Source: Pseudomonas sp. MM213
Lineage (GTDB): Bacteria; Pseudomonadota; Gammaproteobacteria; Pseudomonadales; Pseudomonadaceae
Length of the DNA stretch: 64,000 nucleotides
Assembly: GCF_020423045.1 (NCBI RefSeq)
Contig: NZ_CP081943.1
Location: 992,001 to 1,056,000 of the forward strand
Direction of reading: 5' to 3'
The notes under the pieces were generated by a model. The model was given only the letters and a program-made list of their open reading frames with translations. It had not been told where the DNA came from and ran no database searches. Below are positions 1-8,407 of this stretch, in pieces (the stretch's first letter is position 1; the number at the start of each line of letters is the position of its first letter). A program made the position numbers and the translations under genes.

Positions 1-776
1 GCGGCACCGAAGGCTTGCAGGGACGGGAACGATTCGATGTTGCCGGTCACGCTGCACAACAAATGGGTTTCGCCGCAAATCACCAGGATATCCGGCGCCT
101 GCAGTGTGAACGACATGTCGCCTCTGCTCAGCGTGACTTGCAGCGTGCAGGCTTCAATTGCACCTTTGGCCCAAGGACGCAGAAGGCGTTCGCGGTTGTC
201 GGGTTGGCGGGCCAGCTCCAATAGAATCCCGGCCTGCTCGGCATCACTTGCCGCGAGGCGCGTTGCGGATGTTTTCAACACGCCGGCGAGCAGGTTCCCC
301 AACCATTGCCAGCGGCTGACGCCGCTGTCGTCCTGTTCGTTCCAACAGGCGGTCAATGATTCCTGAGTGCCGATGTAGAAAATGTCGGGTAATTCACGGA
401 TGACCTGCGCAATCACTTGCAGATCGGGCAGTCGCGATGTCGTGTTGTCGACGGTAAGTTGCGCGGGGACACGGTTTGTCAAAAAACAGCTGCGACCGTA
501 TTGCTCGCTGAGATCGGGGAATGCGCCGCTGGCCAGGTAGTCGAGTACCACGTCCAAAAGTAGCGTCAGCCGCCAGGCGCCATCCGGGATCGGTTGGGCA
601 ATTTTGGTTCGCTCAGGGTCGAACGCCAGTTGCGGGTATTTTTCCAGAATGCCGTCCTTGAGCAGGCGGGCGGTTTGCGAGCGTAAGGTCGGTCGGGTAT
701 TAAATCGGGTGTGAACCGCCCACGCGATGATGTCGGTGGCGCTTGCGGCGGCGGGTGGTGATGCAGGTGTGGGCAT
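1..776 (-). CDS. Large protein, N-terminal part only (DUF6543/dermonecrotic-toxin-domain type suspected)
   Basis: An open minus-strand frame starts at ATG 776-774 and stays open to the left edge, giving at least 258 residues. It begins MPTPASPPAAASATDIIAWA and continues with ...LKDGILEKYPQLAFDP and ...GRSCFLTNRVPAQLT. There is no signal peptide and no membrane segment in the visible part. The style (Ala/Pro-rich start, then a mixed soluble domain with 'LLLDVVLDYLASGAFPDLS') resembles the very large Pseudomonas proteins annotated with DUF6543 or dermonecrotic-toxin domains. That family call is from memory of the family style, not from a catalytic motif. The C-terminal part, which would decide function, lies outside the window. 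The coding frame itself is well supported by its length and codon use. Confidence 0.7.
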   Translation of the reverse strand, partial: MPTPASPPAAASATDIIAWAVHTRFNTRPTLRSQTARLLKDGILEKYPQLAFDPERTKIAQPIPDGAWRLTLLLDVVLDYLASGAFPDLSEQYGRSCFLTNRVPAQLTVDNTTSRLPDLQVIAQVIRELPDIFYIGTQESLTACWNEQDDSGVSRWQWLGNLLAGVLKTSATRLAASDAEQAGILLELARQPDNRERLLRPWAKGAIEACTLQVTLSRGDMSFTLQAPDILVICGETHLLCSVTGNIESFPSLQAFGA

Positions 777-897
777 GATGCAATCCTTTGCATGTGTGGT
801 TCCTCAACGTAAAACCGAATCGAAAGGGATGTGCGGTAGCCGGGTACCGCACAGGGAGTGAGGCGATAGGTTAAGGCCGACGTTCAGGCCAGAAACG

Positions 898-928
898 AAA
901 AAGCCGCAACCAGGGTTGCGGCTTTTTT
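898..928 (-). terminator. Rho-independent terminator downstream of the GntR gene
   Basis: An 8-bp GC-rich stem, GCCGCAAC/GTTGCGGC, has a 4-nt loop. It is flanked by T runs in both reading directions, so it could work both ways. It lies downstream of the regulator that ends at 1047. Confidence 0.75.
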
Positions 929-951
929 ACATCTGAAGATCAACGCAACCC

Positions 952-1037
952 TTGTAGGAGCCAGCTTGCTGGCGATGGTGTGCCAGTCGACATCGTTGTG
1001 GCTGACACACCATCGCCAGCAAGCTGGCTCCTACAAG
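952..1037. repeat. REP pair (BIME), GGAGCCAGCTTGCTGGCGA type
   Basis: Two inverted copies of a Pseudomonas REP palindrome have arms of about 32 bp that extend into the flanks (…GATGGTGTG / CACACCATC…), around a central loop of about 20 nt. The pair sits between the terminator and the end of the regulator gene. Confidence 0.85.
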
Positions 1038-1046
1038 GGATCGTTT

Positions 1047-1766
1047 TTATGAGGGATCGGCGCCCAGCACCACATTCAGCGCACTGCGTGCATCGTCCAG
1101 TTGCACCAGCGTTGCATGCCGGGCACCCAGCGCATCACGGTTTTCGATGGCGGTGAGAATCGCCTTGTGCCGTGGCAACGCCAATTCATGCAGGTTCGGC
1201 CGCTGGTTGGAATGCTTCAACGCCTCGGCAATCGCCACCGACAGCATGTTGCACAGGTTCGCCAACAGATCGTTGTGAGTGGCGTCGGCGATGCGGCTGT
1301 GGAAATCCAGGTCCGGTTGCAACAGGGCTTCAGGCGTCGGCGCGGCTTCCATGCGTTGGTAGGCTTCACCGATAGAGGCAATGTCTTCGTCGGTGGCGAA
1401 TTGCGCGGCGAGGGCCGCCGCTGCCGGTTCGATGATGCTGCGCACGCTGGTCAGCAGATCGAAGAACTGATTCTGCGGGCTGCTTTGCATCAGCCAGTGC
1501 AGCACGTCCGGGTCGAGCATGTGCCATTCCTTGCGCTGCTTGACCACCGTGCCGACACGCGGACGGGAATACACCAGGCCTTTGGCGACCAACACGCGAG
1601 TGGCTTCGCGCAGCACCGGACGGCTGACCGCGTACTCCTCGCACAACAGGGCTTCGGCGGGCAGTTTGTCGTCCGGTTTGAAGCGTCCCGAAACGATCTG
1701 CATGCCCAGTTCCTGGACAATGCGCGAGTGCATGCTTTTGCGGTCGGAGGGTTTGCGGTAATCCAT
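1047..1766 (-). CDS. FadR-subfamily GntR transcriptional regulator (FCD domain)
   Basis: A 239-residue regulator. Residues 10-75 form the winged helix typical of GntR ('SRIVQELGMQIVSGRFKPDD', 'SRPVLREATRVL', 'GLVYSRPRVGTVV'). The rest is an all-helical FCD effector domain with the metal-binding pattern D…H ('DLDFHSRIADATHN') and the later His in 'LPRHKAIL' and 'GARHATL'. FCD regulators of this type usually respond to sugar acids or other carboxylates and repress neighbouring catabolic genes. It lies downstream of the dehydratase on the same strand, separated by a REP pair, and is probably the local regulator of the 1952-7909 locus. The repeats at 3705 and 3780 are its likely operators. The ligand is not known. 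Confidence 0.9.
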   Translation of the reverse strand: MDYRKPSDRKSMHSRIVQELGMQIVSGRFKPDDKLPAEALLCEEYAVSRPVLREATRVLVAKGLVYSRPRVGTVVKQRKEWHMLDPDVLHWLMQSSPQNQFFDLLTSVRSIIEPAAAALAAQFATDEDIASIGEAYQRMEAAPTPEALLQPDLDFHSRIADATHNDLLANLCNMLSVAIAEALKHSNQRPNLHELALPRHKAILTAIENRDALGARHATLVQLDDARSALNVVLGADPS

Positions 1767-1847
1767 GGGGAACGGCGCGATCCTGTGCGGGGGAGGTGCT
1801 GCGCATGATAGCAGGCGCGGCGCAATCTTGAGGCAGGCATGAACAAA

Positions 1848-1938
1848 TGTGGGAGCGAGCCTGCTCGCGATGACGGACTGACAGCCAACTTTAATGTTGA
1901 ATGTTCAATCGCTATCGCGAGCAGGCTCGCTCCCACAG
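1848..1938. repeat. REP pair, GGAGCGAGCCTGCTCGCGA type
   Basis: Inverted REP copies sit at the two ends with about 50 nt between, including the stretch TTTAATGTTGAATGTTCAATC. The same layout recurs at 7928, 43834 and partly at 46648. Confidence 0.85.
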
Positions 1939-1951
1939 GGGATAGATGCGG

Positions 1952-3688
1952 TTAGTGGGAGTGGCGGGGGACTTCGGCCCCGCGGCAACCGACCAGGAAG
2001 TCGAAGTCGCAGCCCTGATCCGCTTGCAACACATGGTCGATGTATAGCTGGCGATATCCACCCAGGATCATCTGCTGCGGCGGTTGCAGATCGGCCATGC
2101 GCGCCGCCAGTTCGGCGTCCGGAATGTCCAGGTGCAGACGCCCGTTGGCGCAATCGAGTTCGATCCAGTCACCTTCCTTCACCGCTGCCAGAGGCCCGCC
2201 GGCCGCCGCTTCCGGTGCGACGTGCAACACCACCGTGCCGTACGCGGTGCCGCTCATGCGCGCATCGGAAATACGCACCATGTCCGTCACACCCTGGGCC
2301 AGCAGTTTGGCCGGCAAGCCCATGTTGCCGACTTCAGCCATGCCCGGATAACCCTTCGGCCCGCAGTTTTTCATCACCAGAATCGAGTTGGCATCCACGT
2401 CCAGTTCCGGATCGTTGATCCGCGCCTTGTACATGTCAAAGTTCTCGAACACCACCGCACGCCCACGATGCTGCATCAGCTCAGCCGTGGCGGCGGACGG
2501 TTTTAGCACCGCGCCGAGTGGCGCCAGGTTACCGCGCAATACGCAGATGCCGCCGTCGGCGCGGATCGGGTTGTCGAGAGTGCGGATCACTTCGTCCTGG
2601 CCGTAGATCGGCGCGTCCTTGGTGTTCTCGCCGAGGGTCTTGCCGTTGACGGTCAAGGCATTTGGATTGGGAATCAGGTTGGCTTCACCGAGGCGCCGCA
2701 ACACCGCAGGCAAGCCACCGGCGTAGTAGAACTCTTCCATCAGAAAGCGCCCGGAAGGTTGCAGGTCGACGATGGTCGGCATGCCACGCCCGATGCGGGT
2801 CCAGTCATCCAGCTCCAGCTCCACGCCGATGCGGCCGGCGATGGCTTTCAAGTGGATCACGGCGTTGGTCGAACCACCGATGGCGGCGTTGACCCGAATA
2901 GCGTTTTCGAAGGCTTCCTTGGTAAGGATTTTCGACAGTTTCAAGTCTTCGCGGACCATCTCCACCGCACGCATGCCGGACATGTGCGCCAACACATAAC
3001 GGCGTGCATCCACCGCCGGAATCGCGGCGTTGTGGGGCAGGGAAGTGCCGAGTGCTTCGGCCATGCACGCCATGGTCGATGCGGTGCCCATGGTGTTGCA
3101 GGTGCCGGCGGAGCGGGACATGCCGCCCTCGGCCGCGAGGAAATCATCGATGGAGATGGTGCCCGCTTTCACTTGTTCGCTGAGCTGCCAGACCACGGTG
3201 CCCGAGCCGATGTCCTGGCCCTTGTGCTTGCCGTTGAGCATTGGCCCGCCGGTGACGACGATGGCGGGCACGTCGCAACTGGCCGCGCCCATCAACAGCG
3301 CCGGAGTGGTTTTGTCGCAACCGGTCAGCAGCACCACGCCGTCAATCGGGTTGCCGCGAATCGCTTCTTCGACGTCCATGCTCGTCAGGTTGCGGGTAAA
3401 CATGGCGGTCGGGCGCAGGTTCGATTCGCCGTTGGAGAACACCGGAAATTCCACCGGGAAACCGCCGGCCTCGATCACGCCGCGTTTGACGTGGTCGGCG
3501 ATCTGGCGGAAATGCGCGTTGCACGGGGTCAGTTCCGACCAGGTGTTGCAGATGCCGATGATCGGTTTGCCGTGGAATTGGTGGTCGGCGATGCCCTGAT
3601 TCTTCATCCAGCTGCGGTACATGAAGCCGTTCTTGTCGGCAGTGCCAAACCATTGGGCGGAGCGCAGGGTGGGTTTCTTATCAGACAT
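1952..3688 (-). CDS. IlvD/Edd-family Fe-S sugar-acid dehydratase (L-arabinonate/D-xylonate type)
   Basis: A 578-residue protein, the usual length for pentonate dehydratases. The start MSDKKPTLRSAQWFGTADK is chosen over the upstream frame extension because the extension is non-conserved promoter DNA. Family motifs are visible: 'CNTWSELTPCN', 'TGCDKTTPALLM' and 'SAGTCNTMGTAST' supply the cysteines for the Fe-S cluster, and 'GGSTNAVIHL' and 'ARMSGTAYG' are typical of IlvD/Edd. The reaction is dehydration of an aldonic acid to its 2-keto-3-deoxy acid. With the AraD1-type protein and the semialdehyde dehydrogenase opposite, it fits a non-phosphorylative (Weimberg-like) route to 2-oxoglutarate. The exact substrate (arabinonate, xylonate or another acid) cannot be read from sequence. 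Confidence 0.9.
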   Translation of the reverse strand: MSDKKPTLRSAQWFGTADKNGFMYRSWMKNQGIADHQFHGKPIIGICNTWSELTPCNAHFRQIADHVKRGVIEAGGFPVEFPVFSNGESNLRPTAMFTRNLTSMDVEEAIRGNPIDGVVLLTGCDKTTPALLMGAASCDVPAIVVTGGPMLNGKHKGQDIGSGTVVWQLSEQVKAGTISIDDFLAAEGGMSRSAGTCNTMGTASTMACMAEALGTSLPHNAAIPAVDARRYVLAHMSGMRAVEMVREDLKLSKILTKEAFENAIRVNAAIGGSTNAVIHLKAIAGRIGVELELDDWTRIGRGMPTIVDLQPSGRFLMEEFYYAGGLPAVLRRLGEANLIPNPNALTVNGKTLGENTKDAPIYGQDEVIRTLDNPIRADGGICVLRGNLAPLGAVLKPSAATAELMQHRGRAVVFENFDMYKARINDPELDVDANSILVMKNCGPKGYPGMAEVGNMGLPAKLLAQGVTDMVRISDARMSGTAYGTVVLHVAPEAAAGGPLAAVKEGDWIELDCANGRLHLDIPDAELAARMADLQPPQQMILGGYRQLYIDHVLQADQGCDFDFLVGCRGAEVPRHSH

Positions 3689-3704
3689 GATCGATTCTCT
3701 TATT

Positions 3705-3716
3705 GTATGACTATAT
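3705..3716. promoter_or_regulatory. Candidate regulator operator, copy 1 (GTATGACTATAT)
   Basis: This 12-mer differs at one base from GTATTACTATAT at 3780-3791, in the same orientation and 75 bp away. Both lie in the divergent promoter region between the dehydratase and the MFS gene. It is 17 bp upstream of the dehydratase start. Assignment to the GntR regulator is inference. Confidence 0.45.
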
Positions 3717-3776
3717 TGTTCTGGCTGAGGCGTAACATAAGCGCAATTCGATCTGTTTGGAAGTGTTGTTGCGTAA

Positions 3777-3791
3777 ATAGTATTACTATAT
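3777..3791. promoter_or_regulatory. Candidate regulator operator, copy 2 (ATAGTATTACTATAT)
   Basis: It contains a perfect palindrome with an odd centre, ATAGTA-T-TACTAT (3777-3789), and the second copy of the 12-mer at 3705. Short AT-rich palindromes with a TNNNA-type core are typical of FadR-subfamily operators. The position between two divergent catabolic arms supports regulation of both. Confidence 0.5.
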
Positions 3792-3881
3792 AGTCCGATC
3801 CAACGGAGGGAAGGCCCTGGCAGTTTTTGGCGAGAGGCGTCCCCCGAGGTTCTATAACAACAACAATCGGAGACCGATCTC

Positions 3882-5189
3882 ATGAGCCAGGAACTGCGGC
3901 TTATTCGTCGCATCACGCTGAAACTGATTCCCTTCCTGATCCTGCTGTACCTGATCGCCTATGTGGATCGCTCCGCCGTGGGCTTCGCCAAGCTGCACAT
4001 GGGCGCCGACATCGGTATCGGCGATGCGGCTTACGGCCTCGGTGCCGGGCTGTTTTTCATTGGTTACTTCCTGCTGGAAATCCCCAGCAACTTGATGCTC
4101 GAACGCTTCGGCGCGCGGCGCTGGTTTGCGCGGATCATGGTCACCTGGGGCGCCATCACCATCGGCATGGCCTTCGTTCAAGGGGCGCACAGCTTCTACG
4201 TGATGCGCTTTCTGCTCGGCGCCGCCGAAGCCGGGTTCTTCCCGGGCGTTCTGTACTACATCACGCAGTGGTTCCCGGTTCGCCATCGCGGCAAGATCCT
4301 CGGGCTGTTCATCCTCTCCCAACCGATCGCCATGCTGATCACCGGCCCGGTGTCCGGCGGCCTGCTCGGCATGGACGGCATCCTCGGATTGCACGGCTGG
4401 CAGTGGCTGTTCATCGTCATCGGTTCCCCGGCAATCCTGCTGACCTGGCCGGTGCTGCGTTGGCTGCCTGACGGTCCGCAACAGGTGAAATGGATGGATC
4501 AGCCCGAGAAAGACTGGCTGGCCGGCGAACTAAAAAAGGACCTTGAGGAATACGGCCAGACCCGCCACGGCAATCCGTTGCATGCGCTCAAGGACAAACG
4601 CGTGTTGCTGCTGGCGCTGTTTTATCTGCCGGTCACCCTGAGCATTTATGGCCTGGGCCTGTGGTTGCCGACGCTGATCAAGCAGTTCGGTGGCACTGAT
4701 CTGGTGACGGGTTTCGTGTCGTCGGTGCCGTACATTTTCGGGATCATCGGTCTGTTGATCATCCCGCGCAGTTCCGACCGTTTGAATGATCGCTACGGCC
4801 ATCTGGCGGTGCTGTATGTGTTGGGGGCTATCGGCCTGTTTCTCAGTGCCTGGCTGACGGTGCCGGTGCTGCAACTGGCGGCGCTGTGCCTGGTGGCGTT
4901 CGCCCTGTTTTCCTGCACCGCGGTGTTCTGGACCTTGCCTGGCCGGTTCTTTGCTGGCGCCAGTGCTGCGGCGGGGATCGCGCTGATCAACTCGGTGGGC
5001 AACCTCGGTGGCTACATCGGTCCGTTCGTGATCGGGGCGCTGAAGGAATACACCGGCAACCTGGCTTCGGGGCTGTATTTCCTCTCGGGTGTGATGGTGT
5101 TCGGTTTGATATTGACCGGCGTGGTGTATCGGTTGCTGGAGCGCAAGCATGTGCTGCCGGCGGACCAGTTTGCAGCCAGCGCACGCTGA
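3882..5189 (+). CDS. MFS transporter, anion:cation symporter (ACS) type
   Basis: A 435-residue inner-membrane protein with about 12 hydrophobic segments. The N-terminus 'RITLKLIPFLILLYLIAYVDR' and the 'FFIGYFLLEIPSNLMLERFGARRW' motif are characteristic of ACS-family importers of sugar acids and aromatic acids (glucarate, galactarate and phthalate relatives). A charged loop of about 40 residues near positions 200-240 separates the two halves. An ATG follows a purine-rich stretch (CGGAGA). It is the first gene of the rightward arm, divergent from the dehydratase, so it is probably the uptake system for the acid degraded here. Confidence 0.88.
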   Translation: MSQELRLIRRITLKLIPFLILLYLIAYVDRSAVGFAKLHMGADIGIGDAAYGLGAGLFFIGYFLLEIPSNLMLERFGARRWFARIMVTWGAITIGMAFVQGAHSFYVMRFLLGAAEAGFFPGVLYYITQWFPVRHRGKILGLFILSQPIAMLITGPVSGGLLGMDGILGLHGWQWLFIVIGSPAILLTWPVLRWLPDGPQQVKWMDQPEKDWLAGELKKDLEEYGQTRHGNPLHALKDKRVLLLALFYLPVTLSIYGLGLWLPTLIKQFGGTDLVTGFVSSVPYIFGIIGLLIIPRSSDRLNDRYGHLAVLYVLGAIGLFLSAWLTVPVLQLAALCLVAFALFSCTAVFWTLPGRFFAGASAAAGIALINSVGNLGGYIGPFVIGALKEYTGNLASGLYFLSGVMVFGLILTGVVYRLLERKHVLPADQFAASAR

Positions 5190-5190
5190 C

Positions 5191-5289
5191 CTGTAGGAGC
5201 CGGCTTGCTGGCGATGGCGATGGCGATCGGCACATCCGGCATCAATGTCGACAGGCATGCCGCTATCGCCGGCAAGCCGGCTCCTACAG
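5191..5289. repeat. REP pair, GGAGCCGGCTTGCTGGCGA type
   Basis: Inverted REP copies lie right after the MFS stop codon and 43 bp before the next gene, so they sit inside the probable transcription unit. They may lower downstream expression or protect the upstream mRNA. The left copy has an extra GATGGC repeat (GATGGCGATGGCGATCGG). Confidence 0.8.
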
Positions 5290-5331
5290 GGTTCTGCGGT
5301 GTTTTTGAGAATTGCTTACAGGAGAAAATTC

Positions 5332-6324
5332 ATGCGTTTGGTTCAATTTGAATTGTTTAACGGCGAGCGCCGGGTTGGCGTGGTCGAGGACGGTCTGGTC
5401 CGCGAGGTGCAGGACGCGCGCACGGTGCGCGATCTGGCGTTGGCGGCGATCGAGGCGGGCGTCAGTCTTGAGCAGCAGGTGAACGCCCTGGGCCTGGGCA
5501 TCAGCCACGACTATGCAGAACTGCTGGCGAAACTGCGCATCCTGCCGCCGCTGGACCATCCGGACCCGGCACACATGCTCGTCAGCGGCACCGGCCTGAC
5601 CCATCTGGGCAGCGCCTCGGCGCGGGACAAGATGCATCAGCAGGCCGGCGACGAAGCAACGATGACCGACACCCTGCGCATCTTCAAGTGGGGCGTGGAG
5701 GGCGGCAAACCGGCAGCGGGGCAGGCCGGTGTGCAACCGGAATGGTTCTACAAAGGTGACGGCAGCATCGTCGTGCGTCCGGGTAAACCGTTCCCGCTGC
5801 CGCCGTTTGCCGAAGACGCCGGAGAAGAACCCGAGCTCAGCGGTCTTTACGTCATCGGCCACGACGGCAAGCCGTATCGCCTCGGTTATGCGGTGGGCAA
5901 CGAGTTTTCCGATCACGTCATGGAGCGCAAGAACTACCTCTATCTGGCGCATTCCAAACTGCGCAGTTGCAGTTACGGGCCGGAGCTTCGGGTCGGTGAG
6001 CTGCCGGAGCATCTGGCGGGCACGAGCCGCATTTTGCGCGACGGCGAAGTGCTGTGGCAGAACGAGTTTCTCACCGGCGAGGCCAACATGTGCCACAGCC
6101 TGGAAAACCTCGAATACCACCATTTCAAATACAGCCAGTTCCTGCGTCCGGGGGACGTGCACATTCACTTCTTCGGCACCGCGACCCTGTCCTTTGCCGA
6201 CGGCATTCGCACCCGGCCGGGGGATGTGTTCGAGATCAGTCAGGCCGAGTTCGGTGCGCCGTTGATCAACGGCATTGCACCGGTTGAAGCGGCCTTCGAG
6301 CCCGGCACCATCGGCATTCTTTAA
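5332..6324 (+). CDS. AraD1/GguC-family protein (fumarylacetoacetate hydrolase fold)
   Basis: A 330-residue protein starting MRLVQFELFNGERRVGVVED after a good ribosome site (ACAGGAG). An upstream in-frame extension through the REP is ignored. The C-terminal two-thirds carries the FAH-type fold, with 'VIGHDGKPYRLGYAVGNEFSDHVMER' and acidic metal-binding positions, and ends '…RTRPGDVFEISQAEFGAPLIN'. The family sits next to pentonate dehydratases in many proteobacteria and is thought to dehydrate 2-keto-3-deoxy-pentonate to 2-oxoglutarate semialdehyde. That role fits its place between the importer and the dehydrogenase, but it is inference here. Confidence 0.82.
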   Translation: MRLVQFELFNGERRVGVVEDGLVREVQDARTVRDLALAAIEAGVSLEQQVNALGLGISHDYAELLAKLRILPPLDHPDPAHMLVSGTGLTHLGSASARDKMHQQAGDEATMTDTLRIFKWGVEGGKPAAGQAGVQPEWFYKGDGSIVVRPGKPFPLPPFAEDAGEEPELSGLYVIGHDGKPYRLGYAVGNEFSDHVMERKNYLYLAHSKLRSCSYGPELRVGELPEHLAGTSRILRDGEVLWQNEFLTGEANMCHSLENLEYHHFKYSQFLRPGDVHIHFFGTATLSFADGIRTRPGDVFEISQAEFGAPLINGIAPVEAAFEPGTIGIL

Positions 6325-6334
6325 GGAGCAACCC

Positions 6335-7909
6335 ATGATTCTTGGTCACAACTATATTGGCGGCCAGCGCAGTGCCTGCGGCAGCGTCAAACTCCAGAGC
6401 GTCGACGCCAGCACCGGCGAGGCGTTACCTCACGATTTCTATCAGGCCACGCCGGAAGAAGTCGATGCCGCCGCCAAGGCTGCCGCTGCCGCGTACCCCG
6501 CTTATCGCAGCCTGAGCGCCGAGCGCCGCGCGCAATTCCTCGATGCCATTGCCGATGAACTGGACGCGTTGGGCGATGAATTTGTCGCCGTGGTCTGCCG
6601 CGAAACCGCGCTGCCTGCCGCCCGCATTCAAGGCGAGCGCGGTCGCACCAGCGGCCAGATGCGCCTGTTCGCCAAAGTGCTGCGGCGCGGTGATTTCTAT
6701 GGCGCCCGGATTGATCTGGCCCTGCCGGAGCGCAAGCCGTTGCCGCGTCCCGACCTGCGTCAGTACCGCATCGGCCTCGGTCCGGTTGCGGTGTTTGGCG
6801 CCAGCAATTTCCCGTTGGCATTTTCTACCGCCGGCGGCGACACCGCTTCCGCCCTGGCCGCCGGTTGCCCGGTGGTGTTCAAGGCGCACAGCGGTCACAT
6901 GGCCACGGCCGAGCAGGTCGCTGATGCAATCCTGCGCGCCGCGGAAAAAGCCGGCATGCCGGTTGGCGTGTTCAACATGATCTACGGCGGCGGGGTCGGC
7001 GAAGCGCTGGTCAAGCACCCGGCGATTCAGGCAGTCGGTTTCACCGGTTCGCTCAAGGGCGGGCGGGCGTTGTGCGACATGGCCGCTGCGCGTGCGCAAC
7101 CGATCCCGGTGTTTGCCGAGATGTCGAGCATCAACCCAGTGATCGTCTTGCCCCAGGCCCTGTCCGTTCGTGCTGAAAGCGTGGCCCGTGACCTGACCGC
7201 TTCGGTGGTGCAAGGCTGTGGCCAGTTCTGCACCAACCCCGGTCTGGTGATCGGCATTCGCTCGGCACAGTTCAGTGCGTTTGTGCAGCAGGTGGCGGGG
7301 TTGATCAACGATCAGCCTGCGCAAACCATGCTCAATGCCGGGACGTTGAGCAGTTATGGCCAAGGCCTGCAAAAACTCCTCGCGCATCCGGGCGTGACGC
7401 ACCTGGCGGGTAATCCGCAGCAAGGCAATCAGGCGCAGCCGCAGCTGTTCAAGGCCGATGTCAGTCTGTTGCTCGACGGCGATGAAGTGCTACAGGAAGA
7501 GGTCTTCGGCCCGACCACGGTGTTTGTCGAGGTGACGGATCAGGCGCAACTCAGCGCTGCTTTAAATGGCCTGCACGGACAACTCACGGCAACGATCATT
7601 GGCGAATCGGCAGACTTCGAGCAGTTCGGCGAGTTGACGGCGTTGCTGGAACAGAAGGTCGGACGAATCCTGCTCAACGGCTATCCGACCGGTGTGGAGG
7701 TCTGCGATTCGATGGTCCATGGCGGGCCGTACCCGGCGACGTCCGATGCGCGTGGCACCTCGGTGGGCACGCTGGCGATTGACCGCTTCCTGCGGCCGGT
7801 GTGCTTCCAGAACTACCCCGACAGCCTGCTGCCGGAGGCGTTGAAGAACGGCAACCCGCTGCGTATTCAGCGGCTGGTGGATGGACAGCCTTCGCGTGAT
7901 GCGCTCTGA
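6335..7909 (+). CDS. Aldehyde dehydrogenase, alpha-ketoglutarate semialdehyde dehydrogenase type
   Basis: A 524-residue NADP-type ALDH starting MILGHNYIGGQRSACGS, preceded by AAGGAGC 10 bp after the AraD1 stop, so the two are translationally linked. Visible motifs: the cofactor-binding 'FGASNFPLAFSTAGGDTASALAAG', the general-base Glu in 'FAEMSSINP', and the catalytic Cys in 'GQFCTNPG'. The length and the 'MSSINPV' signature match the KGSADH subgroup, which oxidises 2-oxoglutarate semialdehyde to 2-oxoglutarate and so feeds the TCA cycle. It is the last gene of the rightward arm and is followed by a REP pair. Confidence 0.88.
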   Translation: MILGHNYIGGQRSACGSVKLQSVDASTGEALPHDFYQATPEEVDAAAKAAAAAYPAYRSLSAERRAQFLDAIADELDALGDEFVAVVCRETALPAARIQGERGRTSGQMRLFAKVLRRGDFYGARIDLALPERKPLPRPDLRQYRIGLGPVAVFGASNFPLAFSTAGGDTASALAAGCPVVFKAHSGHMATAEQVADAILRAAEKAGMPVGVFNMIYGGGVGEALVKHPAIQAVGFTGSLKGGRALCDMAAARAQPIPVFAEMSSINPVIVLPQALSVRAESVARDLTASVVQGCGQFCTNPGLVIGIRSAQFSAFVQQVAGLINDQPAQTMLNAGTLSSYGQGLQKLLAHPGVTHLAGNPQQGNQAQPQLFKADVSLLLDGDEVLQEEVFGPTTVFVEVTDQAQLSAALNGLHGQLTATIIGESADFEQFGELTALLEQKVGRILLNGYPTGVEVCDSMVHGGPYPATSDARGTSVGTLAIDRFLRPVCFQNYPDSLLPEALKNGNPLRIQRLVDGQPSRDAL

Positions 7910-7927
7910 CAGCAGAACATAAATCCC

Positions 7928-8016
7928 TGTGGGAGCGAGCCTGCTCGCGATTGCGGACTGTCAGGCACATTGATGTTGAATGTGCCGCCGCTATCGCGAG
8001 CAGGCTCGCTCCCACA
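7928..8016. repeat. REP pair, GGAGCGAGCCTGCTCGCGA type
   Basis: Inverted copies with a spacer of about 50 nt contain the symmetric element GGCACATTGATGTTGAATGTGCC. It separates the catabolic operon from the next unit. Confidence 0.85.
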
Positions 8017-8110
8017 TTTGTTCTGTGTGGTGTTGGAGTTTTGTTGTGGGCTCTGAGCCGCTTCCACATTGCGCTATCATTGCGTCTTTCCCCTTCAAAG
8101 ATTGACTGCC

Positions 8111-8407
8111 ATGACTGCCTCAACCGACACCTTGCTCAACGCCCTCGAACACTGCGGAATGGTGGAAATCGACGGCTTGCATGCCTTCGAATTCGCCCTT
8201 GATGTCGACGACAATCTGCACATCGAATGCATGGACGGTCGAGCGGCCAAACATTGGGAGTTCACCCCAGCGCAAATCGAGGCGGCGACCTTCGATACCA
8301 CATTGCAGAGCTGGCTGATCAAGGACAACGGCGGCGAACACCGCCTTGTCTGCCTCGGCGACGTCATCAGCGGCGACAACGAAGACGACGAACAAGAGGA
8401 TGCGTAA
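8111..8407 (+). CDS. Small acidic protein, DUF5629-like
   Basis: A 98-residue acidic cytoplasmic protein, MTASTDTLLNALEHCGMVEI…, ending in the acidic tail DNEDDEQEDA. I take it as the Pseudomonas-restricted DUF5629 family from the 'ALEHCGMVEIDGLHAFEF' stretch. That recall is not certain and no function is known. The stop codon overlaps the start of the lactonase gene by 8 bp, so the two are probably cotranscribed. The start at 8111 is preferred over an upstream in-frame ATG at 8069 because the shorter form matches the size of related proteins. Confidence 0.7.
   Translation: MTASTDTLLNALEHCGMVEIDGLHAFEFALDVDDNLHIECMDGRAAKHWEFTPAQIEAATFDTTLQSWLIKDNGGEHRLVCLGDVISGDNEDDEQEDA

Noticed and set aside
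2759..3793. 344-codon plus-strand frame opposite the dehydratase
   Set aside because: His/Gly/Ala-rich antisense reading. The dehydratase frame carries conserved cysteine motifs.
3852..4481. Minus-strand frame opposite the MFS gene
   Set aside because: Shadow of a hydrophobic gene in antisense; no independent support.
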